Origin: Achatina immaculata | Lineage: Eukaryota; Mollusca; Gastropoda; Stylommatophora; Achatinidae | Length of the DNA: 64,000 nt | NCBI GenBank assembly: GCA_009760885.1 | Contig: CM019716.1 | Coordinates: 15,706,702 to 15,770,701 of the forward strand | Reading direction: 5' to 3' | Shown: positions 41,052-51,267 of the stretch, piece after piece | Numbering within the stretch: position 1 is the stretch's first letter | How the letters are laid out: every line of letters begins with the position of its first letter | Translations under genes and position numbers: made by a program | Notes under the pieces: model-generated | What the model saw: only the letters and a program-made list of their open reading frames with translations | Told to the model about the DNA's origin: nothing | Databases searched by the model: none

Positions 41052-42646
41052 TGATGAAACAACCGACTGTGGAAGCAGAAATCAACAGTGTGAATTATTA
41101 CTGGAGGAGAAAGAACCCGAGCCGACAATGGAAGAAGTTTTATGGGCAATAAAGAATCTGAAAAATGGTAAATCACCAGGATGTGATGAGATAACCGCTG
41201 AATTTATTAAAGCAGGAGGAAAGGAGTGTGCAACAATCTATCATGCACTATGTAAAAAGATATGGCATTCAGGTATTTGGCCAAAAGAATGGAAAAGAAC
41301 TGTATTCATACCACTGCCAAAAAAGGGTAACCTGAAATTATGCACCTACTACAGAACTGTTGCCCTGATTAGTTATGCCAGTAAAATTCTGTTAAAAATC
41401 ATAATGGGTAGACTTCGAAAGAAAATAGAAGAAGAAGTCAATATGGTCCAAGCTGGCTTCAGGCAAGGAAGAGGATCAAGAGATCATATATTCAATCTAA
41501 GATTAATAATAGAGAAATGCAGGGAGTTTAATGTGAATCTATATTTATCCTTTATAGACTACTCAAAGGCATTTGATTGTGTACAACACCAGAAACTTTG
41601 GGAAATAATGGAAAAAATGGGATTTCCAACACATTTGATATAATTAACATCACTGCTGTATCTAGACCAACAAGCAGCAGTAAGAATAAATGGTGAAACA
41701 ACAACTTGGTTTGACATAAAACAAGGGGTCCGTCAGGGGTGCATATTGTCACCCTACTTATTTAACTTATATACTGAAAATATAATGAGGAATGTTAGAG
41801 AAGATGTAGACAAAGAATATTACGATGCCATAACAGTTGGAGGTTATGAAATACCAGAGATTAGATATGCTGATGACACAGTATTGCTGTCCACAACACA
41901 AGAAGGAATGGAAAAACTAATTATGTCAGTCCGCAAGAACAGCGAAGAGCAGAACCTCTATCTTAATGCAAAGAAAACTAAAGTGATGACAACTGACAAA
42001 ACAAACAAGGCAACTGAAATATGTATCAATGAGGAAAAACTGGAAGAAGTGGAGAGTTTTGAATATCTTGAATCACTACTAACTAATAATGGAGATACAA
42101 TGAGGGAAATTAAAAGGAGAACATCTATTATCTTCAGAAAGTAAAACAAATAAAGAATCTGTGGAGAGGAGCAGACAGAACCACAAAAATAAGATTTTTA
42201 AGGACATGCATCTTTCCCATCGCAACATATGCCTGTGAGACCTGGACACTTAACAAAACAGCTGAGAAACACATAAATGCCTTTGAATGTAAATGCTACA
42301 GAAGAGTTCTCCAAATATCGTGGACACAAAAAAGAACAAATATATCTATACTACAAGAGCTTAACGTTGAAGAAGGCTGGCTGGTAAAGAGGATTAAAGA
42401 GAGAAAAAAATATTTTGGACACATTAAACGTCATGGTAATTTAGAGAGGACCGTATTGGAAGGATACATAATGGGGAAAAGAAAAAGAGGAAGACCGAAA
42501 CGAAGATGGCTGCAAGACATCGTTGACGATCTGCAAATGGATGCAGCAGCAGCAGGCCATCTTGCTCACAACCGAGAGGCCTACAGGAGTGCTGTTTGGG
42601 AGGCAAAGTTCCGCAAAGGACATGCAGAGAAATGAATGAATGAATG
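41052..42646 (+). mobile_element. LINE-C (RTE-like) long copy in receptor unit 3
   Basis: The element begins just before the RT: EEVLWAIKNLKNGKSPGCDE, VFIPLPKKGNL, ALISYASKILLKI, QAGFRQGRGSRDHIFNLRL and SFIDYSKAFDCV. Then come a stop at 41641-41643, [27 protein letters not shown] (catalytic YADD) and the C-terminal YACETWTLNKTAEKH and GKRKRGRPKRRW. A frameshift at about 42140 separates the last part. The tail is (AATG)n at 42631-42646. Unit 2 at 23660-23690 shows the uninterrupted sequence (AATATAAATT). It is an RTE-clade element by its RT and C-terminal pattern. Confidence 0.9.
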
Positions 42647-43030
42647 TTTATTATTCTTATATTAATTATAGAGTATCATTAATGTTTCACTTCCTTTTAA
42701 ATTCCCCACTTTTCTTTCTTCTTTTTTTAAAAAATATTTTTACATTTGGATTCAATTTCATGACTCTATTTATTTCTTCTTCTTTTCCGTTTCCTTTTAA
42801 GCTACTTTTGCTGTTTTTGTTTCCTCACTTCTTTTACTCAAGCTTTTCTTCTTCTTTTTTTTTTACATTTTCTCGTTCGTTCAGCCTTTCTTTCTTACTT
42901 TCACGTTCATACTTTCTTTCTTTATCTTTTCAGCCATTCATCCTTTTTTTGTTCTTTCATAATTTTCTTCTAAAATTATTCTTTATCTCTCGTTTGTACT
43001 CTTTCTTCTTTATTGTTTTCTTGCTCCTCG
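42647..43030 (+). other. T/C-rich tract upstream of receptor copy 3
   Basis: The counterpart of 6640-7225 and 23690-24170, resuming directly after the LINE-C tail. The 173-residue Phe/Leu/Ser frame is composition. It is followed by GGAGCATGTTTATC and the CACCTGTTGA stretch, also present at 7215-7250 and 24410-24455. Confidence 0.6.
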
Positions 43031-43164
43031 GAGCATGTTTATCCTCGCTCTCATTACACCTGTTGACAACATTACTGATCAAAATTGACTCTCTGCTGTG
43101 CGGTTGGAGTTGGAAACTTATTTTACAAAATCTACATTCAAATGTTTCTCTTCTTATTTAAAAA

Positions 43165-43890
43165 AATATATAAACCAGTACCGTTTACGCTTAGGAGATC
43201 GTTTTCGCCAACATCTTAACGACATTTCTAAGAGGGCCTGGACACCTATGGCTGAACATGTCTGCCGTTAAGGTTCACGTTAAAAGCACAGGGAAAAACA
43301 GGACATCTCTGTTGGTGTGGTCTGCTCTTGTACGATCTCGGAAGGTCCTAGAACAGCGCCTTATTTTCCAGGCTGGCTGTCTCCACGCAACTGGAATTAA
43401 CAATGTCTTCAGCTTCCTTTAACTTCTTTAGTTTTCCACTTTTTTTCTGCGATTTATTCTCTACTTTCTTGTTTCTTTCTCCTAGCTTCATCCTTACCGC
43501 CACCTTCTCTTCTTCTCTGGCGGCCTATAGGTGTTTATTACCCCTCAAGGTCTTGTCCTATTCACCAGTCCAGATTATCTCCCTGCTTCCCTGCCCCTCC
43601 TCACCACGTTTTGCGTGAGTGGGGAGGGGCTTACAGGTGTCTACTGCCCTTCCCCCCCCCACATGTTTTTCTCCGCCTCTTCTTTACGGTTGGCTTCATC
43701 TGCTATCCTTTTTGCTCCCACCCACGTGGTCTCTATGCCTCGTCTATGAGACACGCATTTTTGTGTTTCCTCCTTCTGGATGATGCCAGGAAGATACGTT
43801 TTTCGTTGAGTAATATGTTTTGTCTTGTTTGTGCATGTACTCCTCGAAAAAGGCTCACGCCGAAATATTGGATGTTGTATGTTTTTCATT
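43165..43890 (+). mobile_element. Penelope-like element 3' fragment (GIY-YIG C-terminal part)
   Basis: Forward frames read YRLRLGDRFRQHLNDISKR then WTPMAEHVC and, after a break, RKVLEQRLIFQAGCLHATGI followed by NNVFSF. This order (DRF-x-x-H, P-x-A-x-H, E-x-x-LI-x-x-L, GIN) is typical of the GIY-YIG endonuclease domain at the end of Penelope-like elements. Near 43845 the string CTCGAAAAAGGCTCACGCC then GAAATATTGG resembles their 3' UTR. Stops and frameshifts are present. It lies in the putative intron of receptor copy 3 and has no counterpart in units 1 or 2. Confidence 0.5.
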
Positions 43891-44025
43891 TATACATTCT
43901 CATCTTATTCCCATACTTCAATTCGTTGTTTTTTCTCACTTACTCACTCCCTCTGCCGCCATGTAAAACTGCACCATACACCGTTATCTATCTTTATTAC
44001 CTTTAATGAATGCATATATTTTTAT

Positions 44026-44035
44026 TTCCTAACAG
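44026..44035 (+). promoter_or_regulatory. Conserved 3' splice site of receptor exon, copy 3
   Basis: TTCCTAACAG then GTTTTCAAATTT, the same junction as in copies 1 and 2. It gives a leader of 140 bases before the ATG at 44176. A second pyrimidine-rich acceptor, TTCTTCTGCGCAG, ends at 44166, only 9 bases before the ATG. Confidence 0.55.
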
Positions 44036-44175
44036 GTTTTCAAATTTTAAAGAGGAACCACTTTGTTTACCTCCAAGCCTTTGGTTTGATTGATCAGAAG
44101 GAAAGTCTGAGGGTTGCTACATTCTGCTGGTTTAATAAACGGATTGTTTTCTTTTCTTCTGCGCAGTCGTCCATC

Positions 44176-45273
44176 ATGGGCGAATTTGATTCCCCAGCTT
44201 TAAAAGAATTAAGTCTATCACTTTCTTTCATTATCGGTATTTCCTTTACAAATTCTCTTTTCATTTTTATGACTGTGCGGAAACCTGGATTCTTGAACCG
44301 ACCAAAGGATCTCCTCATGATATCTCTGGCTATTGGGGACATTGTCATGGCACTGTTTCCTCTGATAATTACTGTGTTATATGTTTTTCATTATTTGGAC
44401 TACACAATTGACTTGGAATGCGAAACAATTGAACCTGCCAGAGTGTATCATTTGTACCTCTTACATTTCGTGTATGGAGTCGGACTTACCACACTGGCAG
44501 TGGAACTGTTGCTTCGATACAAAACACAATCTGGAGTTGAGAAAACTAACTTTGTGACATCACTGGCCTACAGCGCTGCGCCTTGGATACTTGGACTTGT
44601 CGTTGTTCTGCCTCTCACAATGGTCGATATCGACTGGGAGACATGCGCGTTTAAGAATTATTCAAAAAGCAGACTGCTTGCCATGCTTGGGGTATCTGTT
44701 ATAATGCCTGCAGTTTTATCTGTCATTGTTTGTATTGTTGTCTGCTGCATCCGCCTGGTTCCAGAGCAACAAACACACCTGGCGTATACTTACCCTAGCA
44801 CAGCATCTGGGGTAGTCATGGCAACACATAACACAACCAACGCATATCAACAAAATCCCGACAACAAAACTGACCCCCAACCGGAGAGTCAAGTTATTTT
44901 ACCCACATACAATCTGTACCCCAAACAAAATATTCAACAACAATACATGCATCCTCCATCACAACAAGCTCCGACATCTTACCCAGCTGTAGGTTTCGTT
45001 GCTCAGTCTAATATGGTCATTTCTGGTTCCGTACATCCTATTCAGCCACAGAACACAGCAGCGACTTCGTTTGTAAATCCAAACAGAGAGAAAGTCACAC
45101 TACTTATCTCAGCCATTGTCTTCTCTGTGTGTGTTGTTCCCTATGCAGCCTACATGATAGACAATATCGATGTATTTTATTTTAGTGGATCGACTGAAAT
45201 GGCCTTAGAGTGGTTGATTGTCTTGAGGTCATTTGTAACACCTTTAATCTGGATTGTAAGTTCAAAGTGTTAA
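44176..45273 (+). CDS. Rhodopsin-like 7TM receptor, tandem copy 3
   Basis: The frame gives 365 residues from MGEFDSPALKELS. The same frame is open upstream to 43825, but that part crosses a splice acceptor and a Penelope-like remnant, so the ATG at 44176 is chosen, matching copy 1. Landmarks are Asn26 (TM1), Asp55 (TM2), Cys82 and Cys157, VELLLRY ending at Tyr115 (TM3), Trp137 (TM4), Pro178 (TM5), a P/Q/Y-rich third loop of about 109 residues, CVVP ending at Pro322 (TM6) and Pro356 in FVTPLIWI (TM7). The loop between TM6 and TM7 is about ten residues longer than in copy 1. It ends at VSSKC, directly after TM7. GTAAGT inside the TM7 codons (45256-45261) could act as a splice donor to a tail exon. 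An AATAAA stands at 45468-45473. Confidence 0.87.
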   Translation: MGEFDSPALKELSLSLSFIIGISFTNSLFIFMTVRKPGFLNRPKDLLMISLAIGDIVMALFPLIITVLYVFHYLDYTIDLECETIEPARVYHLYLLHFVYGVGLTTLAVELLLRYKTQSGVEKTNFVTSLAYSAAPWILGLVVVLPLTMVDIDWETCAFKNYSKSRLLAMLGVSVIMPAVLSVIVCIVVCCIRLVPEQQTHLAYTYPSTASGVVMATHNTTNAYQQNPDNKTDPQPESQVILPTYNLYPKQNIQQQYMHPPSQQAPTSYPAVGFVAQSNMVISGSVHPIQPQNTAATSFVNPNREKVTLLISAIVFSVCVVPYAAYMIDNIDVFYFSGSTEMALEWLIVLRSFVTPLIWIVSSKC

Positions 45274-46404
45274 GAGCATATCACGAGACAGGAAATTCAT
45301 ATATATGAAGCGGTCGAACAACACTGTCATTCGAACAAGAACATTAACATAAGAGTACAGTTTAACATATATAGTATATATTACGTGTAAGTGTTACTAA
45401 AACCAGCGAGACAAAATTCCACTTAAGGTTTAAAGTTAACTGAATCTCATATGATCTTACTCTTATAAATAAAGGACAGTGTATATCACATACACATAAT
45501 CTATTTCTTTTTAAATGTATCTAACGAATAAACTCCTGGAAAAAGATTTTACATCGTACAGAGGAAACACTGTAGAAGGGATGGTGTCTATCATTAGAAT
45601 GGTAGAAGAGCCTTATTTAAGGTCCAGTTTGGCTGACTTACTGGGACACCCCACATTAGCTGCCCAGTCTAATTAGTTATCTGAGGGCTAATCTCTGGAC
45701 CTTTCCTTGTCAGGGTTTACTTTCCTCCCGAGGTTTACTTTCGTTGCTCCACAATATTTCTCGGGACATATGAGTAACCTCCTCTTCCCTTCTCCCTCTC
45801 TCTCTCTTTCTCTCTCTCTACATCCAATCATACCATTCATTTCTTGATATGACAGGGAAAAAATACATCAAAGAACGCATACATTCTGCCATCACTTGCG
45901 CCTGTCACCAGCAATAAAGTTATGACCTTGACATTTTGCGGCAGCACGTGACTGAAACAAAATCCTCGCTCATGTCGACCTGGCATTCACACACAATCCT
46001 CATACATCTTTCTCCTTCAACATCCTTTCTACATGGAAAAAGTTGATGGAGCTGCTGTGGGATGTGTAGATGTGTTTGTTTATATGTGGTATGAGTGTGT
46101 GAATAAATGCATCGGTGTGTATTTGGTTTCAGAAAAGTATAGACATATGTACCATCAAAGTCTAAATTAGTTTAATCTAAAGTATGACTTGACTGTTGTA
46201 TCTATTATATTGTTGTTCCAAAAATGTGTGTTTAAAATGAATGTAAGCATTTAATAAAGTTTATTTCAAGTAGTTGCATAAAGCAGAATGTGGAGTGTAT
46301 GGAAAGAAAGGGTTTATTAATTATTTACTTATTCATTTTATGCTTTTTCGTGCATATTATGTTCAATAACAAATGCTAAATATGTGTGACTAAATGAAAG
46401 TTGT
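45274..46404. other. Sequence downstream of receptor copy 3
   Basis: The first ~150 bases match the 3' flanks of copies 1 and 2. An AATAAA at 45468 is a candidate polyadenylation signal. GATGGTAGAAGAGCC-like sequence near 45600 recurs near 50210. A short CT-rich run stands at about 45785-45820. No gene is evident. Confidence 0.45.
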
Positions 46405-46475
46405 ATGATGAAGGGCAGAATGGTAGACGGGCCTGCGTGACAAAATCTTAACTCTTCGAAAATAAAGTCTGTTCC
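46405..46475 (+). mobile_element. LINE/SINE-type 3' end fragment
   Basis: ATGATGAAGGGCAGAATGG, GACGGGCCTGCGTG and AAAATAAAG match 14895-14965. A CT-rich array follows (46476-46530), as it does after the partner, so both may lie in the same duplicated context. Confidence 0.5.
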
Positions 46476-46530
46476 TTCTCTCTCTCCATCTCTCTCTCTC
46501 TCTTTCTCTCTCTCCCTCTCTCTGTCTCTT

Positions 46531-47416
46531 TGGGGTACTTCTGCTTGACCCTATTGTTTTCTTATAAGACAACAATATATTTAAACAAAACACCGTATTT
46601 GCTCTATTTAATGATTGGTTTTCTTTGGAAAGAAATATTATCATGGCTGCGACTCAGGGATTATTGAGCATTCAGTAATTTCAAATCATGGAAGATTATA
46701 ATGTAAGCTACCAAGTAGATGATTAACACAATATTGCTACAGAAGACAGACGCCTGCATCAAAGTTCTCTCGTTCATCGATTTCCCCATCATCATACGCT
46801 GATACCATGAGGTAGGATTTGCAAAGTGGGGATTTATTACAGTTCTAAAATTTTTAATGAGTTTTGTGAAAGATCTTCAAACTGACACTTGGGCAATAAA
46901 TATAGACTGAGCGGTTATTAGAGCAAATACGGTAGGGTTTACTAATATTATTTATGTGATGTAACGGTTTATTGTTGTTGTACATGATATAAGATTATTT
47001 GAACCTGAATGTGTATTGTAAGTAATAAAAGTCGTAAAACAGTTTACTTCAGATTCCATCTCATTTTCTACTGTCGTAATATTTCAGTTCTGATTTGTCT
47101 GAGCTTGTATTTGTTGACTTTGATATTATAATTCATATTTGAATAACACTTCCAGTTTCATTACAAAAATCTATGCAGTTCTTGACATTTCAGATACATC
47201 GTACAACAACAGAAGCAACTTCTTTATTCAACATTTCACCTTAGACCTTGTCTTTGTGTTTCTTTATCATTATAAGTATTAAGTTCTTGACATTTGAATT
47301 TGTCGCCACACAGTCTTTGTCAACGGCCATGCAATATGTATTCTTTGTTTTTAAATATACACATCAATTATTCTTCTTCTGTATTTTTTTTTTTATGGTC
47401 TGTATTCCGACATAAT
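46531..47416. other. Intergenic sequence, no gene seen
   Basis: AT-rich, without a recognised frame, RNA or tandem array. Confidence 0.45.
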
Positions 47417-47885
47417 ATTTGTGGAGAGGAACAGACAGAACTACAAAAATAAATTTTTTTAGGGCATGCATCTTTCCCATCGCAACATATGCCTGTGAGA
47501 CCTGGACACTTAACAAAACAGCTGAGAAACACATAAATGCATTTGAATGTAAATGCTACAGAAGAGTTCTTCAAATATCGTAGACACAAAAAAGAACAAA
47601 TATATCCATACTACAAGAACTTAATATTGAAGAAGGCTGGCTAGTAAAGAGTATTAAAAAGAGAAAAATATTTTGGACATATTAAACGTCATGATAATCT
47701 AGATAAGACCGTTTTGGAAGGGTACATAATGGGAAAAAGGAAGAGACGAAGACCAAGGCGAAGATGGCTGCAAGACATCGTTGATAATCTGCAAATGGAT
47801 GCATCAGCAGCAGGTCATCTTGCTCATAACCGAGAGGCCTACATGATTGTTGTTAGGGAGCCAAAGTTCCGCAAGGGGCATGCAA
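47417..47885 (+). pseudogene. LINE-C 3' fragment
   Basis: It matches 42160-42625: LWRGTDRTTK-like start, ATYACETWTLNKTAEKH, CYRRVLQIS then a stop (TAG) in place of Trp, EEGWLVKSI and the RRWLQDIVDNLQMD region. It ends GCAAGGGGCATGCAAATGAC, followed by the block shared with 39045. It is 5'-truncated at about 47417. Confidence 0.85.
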
Positions 47886-47904
47886 ATGACTGACTGATTA
47901 AAAT

Positions 47905-48165
47905 ATGTTCCTCTCATGCCATAGACGCACTTACAGAATATGGTGTTACTGTGCTTGTTTACTTCACACATCAGCACACTAGACTGTGATGTGGCCAACA
48001 TCTTACCTTCCCCATCTGGGAAGACGCTGGCTACTTTTTTCTAAACCATGTGAAGAAAGCGACGACGCTGTTCGTTTTGGGAAGCAATTGTCGTTACTGC
48101 GATCTGTAGATTTTATGTGATGGCTGGCGAACCTTAGCTGCTATGTTAGTGAAATTTGATATCTC
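47905..48165. repeat. Duplicate of 39045-39440
   Basis: It carries one copy of the 39-bp unit that is fourfold at 39092 and then diverges. It leads directly into the block shared with 1850-2296. Confidence 0.7.
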
Positions 48166-48174
48166 TGTAGCGCT

Positions 48175-48600
48175 TGTTAAGTGCAAAGTATAAATCATAT
48201 TTTTGTTCCTGAACCGTTCAATTTTGCTATCTTTTCTGATATCTGATACTTTTGTTATTTTTATGAAGAATAAATATTAACTTTAAAGATTATGATTAAT
48301 ATATATCAGTCTAAATTCAAGCTAACATATTATTAGTATTTGACTAATGAGACACGTATACATCTAGAACATGGACTAATACATCAGCAGATCTAGAACT
48401 TCATTTATTTCCTACATATAACAAATGTGTAAATGGGAATTGTTTCCAGATAATCGCGCCAAAGTAAACCGGTGAGATGATCCTTCTCACTTTCTGACAC
48501 CAACTAGGTTGTCTTTGACTCGCAAGCAGATGTGTTTATATCAGAGGTTAAATCCTGCAGACATTATACTGAGTGTATTATAAGCACAGTAATAGTCATA
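48175..48600. repeat. Duplicate of 1850-2296, cut by LINE-E
   Basis: The match with 1850-2296 stops at AGTAATAGTCATAT (about 48603), where RT-coding sequence begins. At 2290 the homologous AGTAATAATCATA continues into other DNA, so 2290 is the empty site. Confidence 0.8.
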
Positions 48601-48603
48601 TGA

Positions 48604-49115
48604 AGGAACAACTTGTAGAAACGTGCATGGAGGAACTCTCACAGAAAGTTTTAAAGTGGAAACAGGCATGCGGCAGGGATGTTTGCTATCACCATTCTTA
48701 TTTCTTCCAGCAATTGAATGGATCGTGAAAACTACCACACAATGGAAAAGAAATGGGATACAATGGACATTGTGGAAAGCAATTGGAAGATCTTGACTTC
48801 CCAGATGATGTGGCACTTCTGGCACCCAGACACACACAAACGCAAGAGAAACTTCAGATCTTAAACAAGACTTCATCTAAACTGGGATTACATATTAACA
48901 AACAAAAAAAGATAATGAAGAGTAATAGTGCAAACAATAGCCTCATGGTAATCGAGGGAGTGCCAAGTGAGGAAGTACAGTATTTCACATATTTAGGCAA
49001 CATGTGATAAACAGAGAGGAACGGGAAAATGATATTAATGTTAAAGCTAGGCTAATCAAGGCCAGGACAGTATTTATCCAACTTAACAAAATATGATCAT
49101 CTAAGAACAACAAAA
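48604..49115 (+). pseudogene. LINE-E (same family as LINE-D) RT fragment
   Basis: Forward frames encode VETGMRQGCLLSPFLFLPA, IEWIVKTTTQWKRNGIQWTL, KQLEDLDFPDDVALLAP and SEEVQYFTYLGN. The catalytic FADD has become FPDD and a frameshift at about 48770 separates the motifs. Both ends are truncated. The GIQWTL and LEDLDF motifs place it with the copy at 53645. Confidence 0.8.
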
Positions 49116-50541
49116 CAAGAACCAAACGCGTTAGGACCCGATTAGGACGCTATTGCACACGGTTTTTAAATAAAGGCTGACCAATTAAATATTTAGAGGC
49201 GTGGCCTACTGGACAATTGACTTACGACATATAAGCCACGGGGCAGTTTGAGTGACACAAAAATACTTACTGGTTAATCCATCACGCTGGACTTGAAGTT
49301 AAAAAGGCGAGCAGAGTGGCAGGAAGGGAGGAAGAAGTACGGAAGTACAGGAGAGAGGAGACAGAGGAGGGGGCTCGAAGACGGAGGAACAAGGAGGGTC
49401 AGTAAGCAGAGGGCGGTCCAGACATCAGTGGGAAACAGTCCATGCCAGGATTCGAAAACACTCACTACGAGACACGGAGGGGACCGAAACACAGAAAAAC
49501 AAGAAAGAGAACGGGAAGATACAGAATCTGAAAATAAATGAATTCAATGAACATTTCCATCGGATTTGGTCTAGTGAATGTGGTAAAGTTTTATGAAACC
49601 TGTGATGTGTTAATTAAAGAACATCTGTAAGCTTCAATGCTATAGAACTGTTCAATAATATGGAACTATTCAACAATATTGTGATAGTTCACAACAATAC
49701 ACTGTTATAACATCACTGTTCTTTGTAGAATTCTGTACTCCTTCTCTGCGCATCCCTCTTTTCTTAATATTTGCTATACTCAGTCTGGCACTATTTTACA
49801 CCTTCCAGAAGGTACTCGTCCTCACCCTGGTAACAGACATTTCTTGTTTACATTGGTGACGCCGAAAAAGGGACACCTCACTGCGCTCTCAATTATTCAT
49901 GCTAAGTGCCGTTTAATTTTAAAGTTTTATTTTGTAATTTTCATTCATTTTTTTTTTCTTTTTTGTTTGTTATTTCATTAACTTAGTTTAATGTAATCCT
50001 ATACTTTGTCTCCTCTATCTTATTCGTCATCCTGTTTGTTATTGTCTGACGAAGGCAAACGCTGAAACGTCACAGCTTATTCGTTAGATAATAAAGCTGT
50101 TCCTACATTTTTTAGTTTATACATTTTGGTATAATATCTTCACTGCAGTGTTTTGTGTATAGATGTATAATTATACACTATTTACCGTGTGTTACTTGAG
50201 TATAATCAGAACGGTAGAAGAGCCTTCTGTATAATTAAAACGAAAGTACCATCCAGATAGAGACCCCAACAAGTGACCTAGATAAAGTGACGAGAAAACA
50301 TTCCGTTCAGTTCGTTGCAGTCGGGTCATAGCGACAGTCTTGATGTACAGATCAAAGAATCGGATGGAATTTAGCTGGTGAGGGTGGCTTTTTTATTTTG
50401 CGTCCCTATAGATTTGTGCACGTAATCTATGGAATGTCGAGGCTTAACTCTTGACATAGACTCGGGTAACGCAACAAACGTTTCCCTGGCAAATGTGGAT
50501 AGCGCAAAAGAAGGTCTTGATCGAGATAACTAAATAGAGCA
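49116..50541. other. Unassigned sequence with a possible element 3' end
   Basis: The 49270-49550 part is purine-rich without a domain. A string at 49800-49920 reads LPEGTRPHPGNRHFLFTLV, and at 50040-50075 TGACGAAGGCAAACGC then TGAAACGTCA forms a small inverted repeat of the type found at Penelope-like 3' ends. I cannot tie these to an ORF. Confidence 0.3.
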
Positions 50542-50860
50542 TGGCAAAAATTGGAGGAAGATTCAACATTAAATTATTACATACAAATGCTTGTATCTAT
50601 AATCACGAGATCTTTCACGGCTCATCCAGTGAAAGACAAAGCACTTCATACACAAGGAAATGAGGAAAAAAACATATAAATGTAACTTACAAGGTATTTT
50701 ATTAATTAATGTGCGAAACAACAGGAAGACTGATGCTTTTTATTTTAGTGTATTATGAAACCTATATCTCCAACATTCTTCATTCAACTAATGTTGACTC
50801 TGCACAGTTCGATGAAAATGAATACTTTTCATTAATGTATCCTCTCTCTCCTTCCTCTCT
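50542..50860. repeat. Duplicate of 13947-14260
   Basis: This copy continues to the left without LINE-B (GGCAAAAATTGG), so it shows the state of the site before LINE-B copy 1 inserted. It ends in a short CT-rich run. Confidence 0.75.
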
Positions 50861-51094
50861 CTCACGCTCTCTGTCTCTTCTGCCGTTGTCACTTACTCCT
50901 TGCGACAGACTAAGAACTGTTAACGTTATTCACGAGAGACCCACCTCTTTGTGCATTCTAGAAATAATTTGCTAGGTAATTCACACGAGCTACTCTAGCA
51001 GAAGTTTCACGACCCTCCCATACCTGGCTTAAGTCTGACAAGAATTCTTTCGTGTATCCAGATGTGACATTTAAGCACCCACTTCCACAATTAA

Positions 51095-51262
51095 GGGTAC
51101 ATAACTGGAAAAAGAAAGAGAAGAAGACCAAGGCGAAAATGGCTGCAAGGTATCGTTGATGATCTGCGAATGGATGCATCAGGGCATCTAGATTACAACC
51201 GAGAGGGCTACAGGAAAGCTGTTAAAGAGGCAAGGTTCCGCAAGGGACACGCAAATTACTGA
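51095..51262 (+). pseudogene. LINE-C 3'-end fragment
   Basis: About 170 bp matching 42465-42625: GKRKRRRPRRKWLQ-type coding sequence, the YREGYRKAV-like segment, and the end CGCAAGGGACACGCAAATTAC. The 31-bp minisatellite starts right after it. Confidence 0.8.
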
Positions 51263-51267
51263 CAAAA

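Noticed and set aside
43825..44175. Long N-terminal extension of the receptor copy 3 frame (482 residues in total)
   Set aside because: It crosses a conserved splice acceptor and a decayed Penelope-like stretch, is not conserved in copies 1 or 2, and the ATG at 44176 aligns with copy 1.
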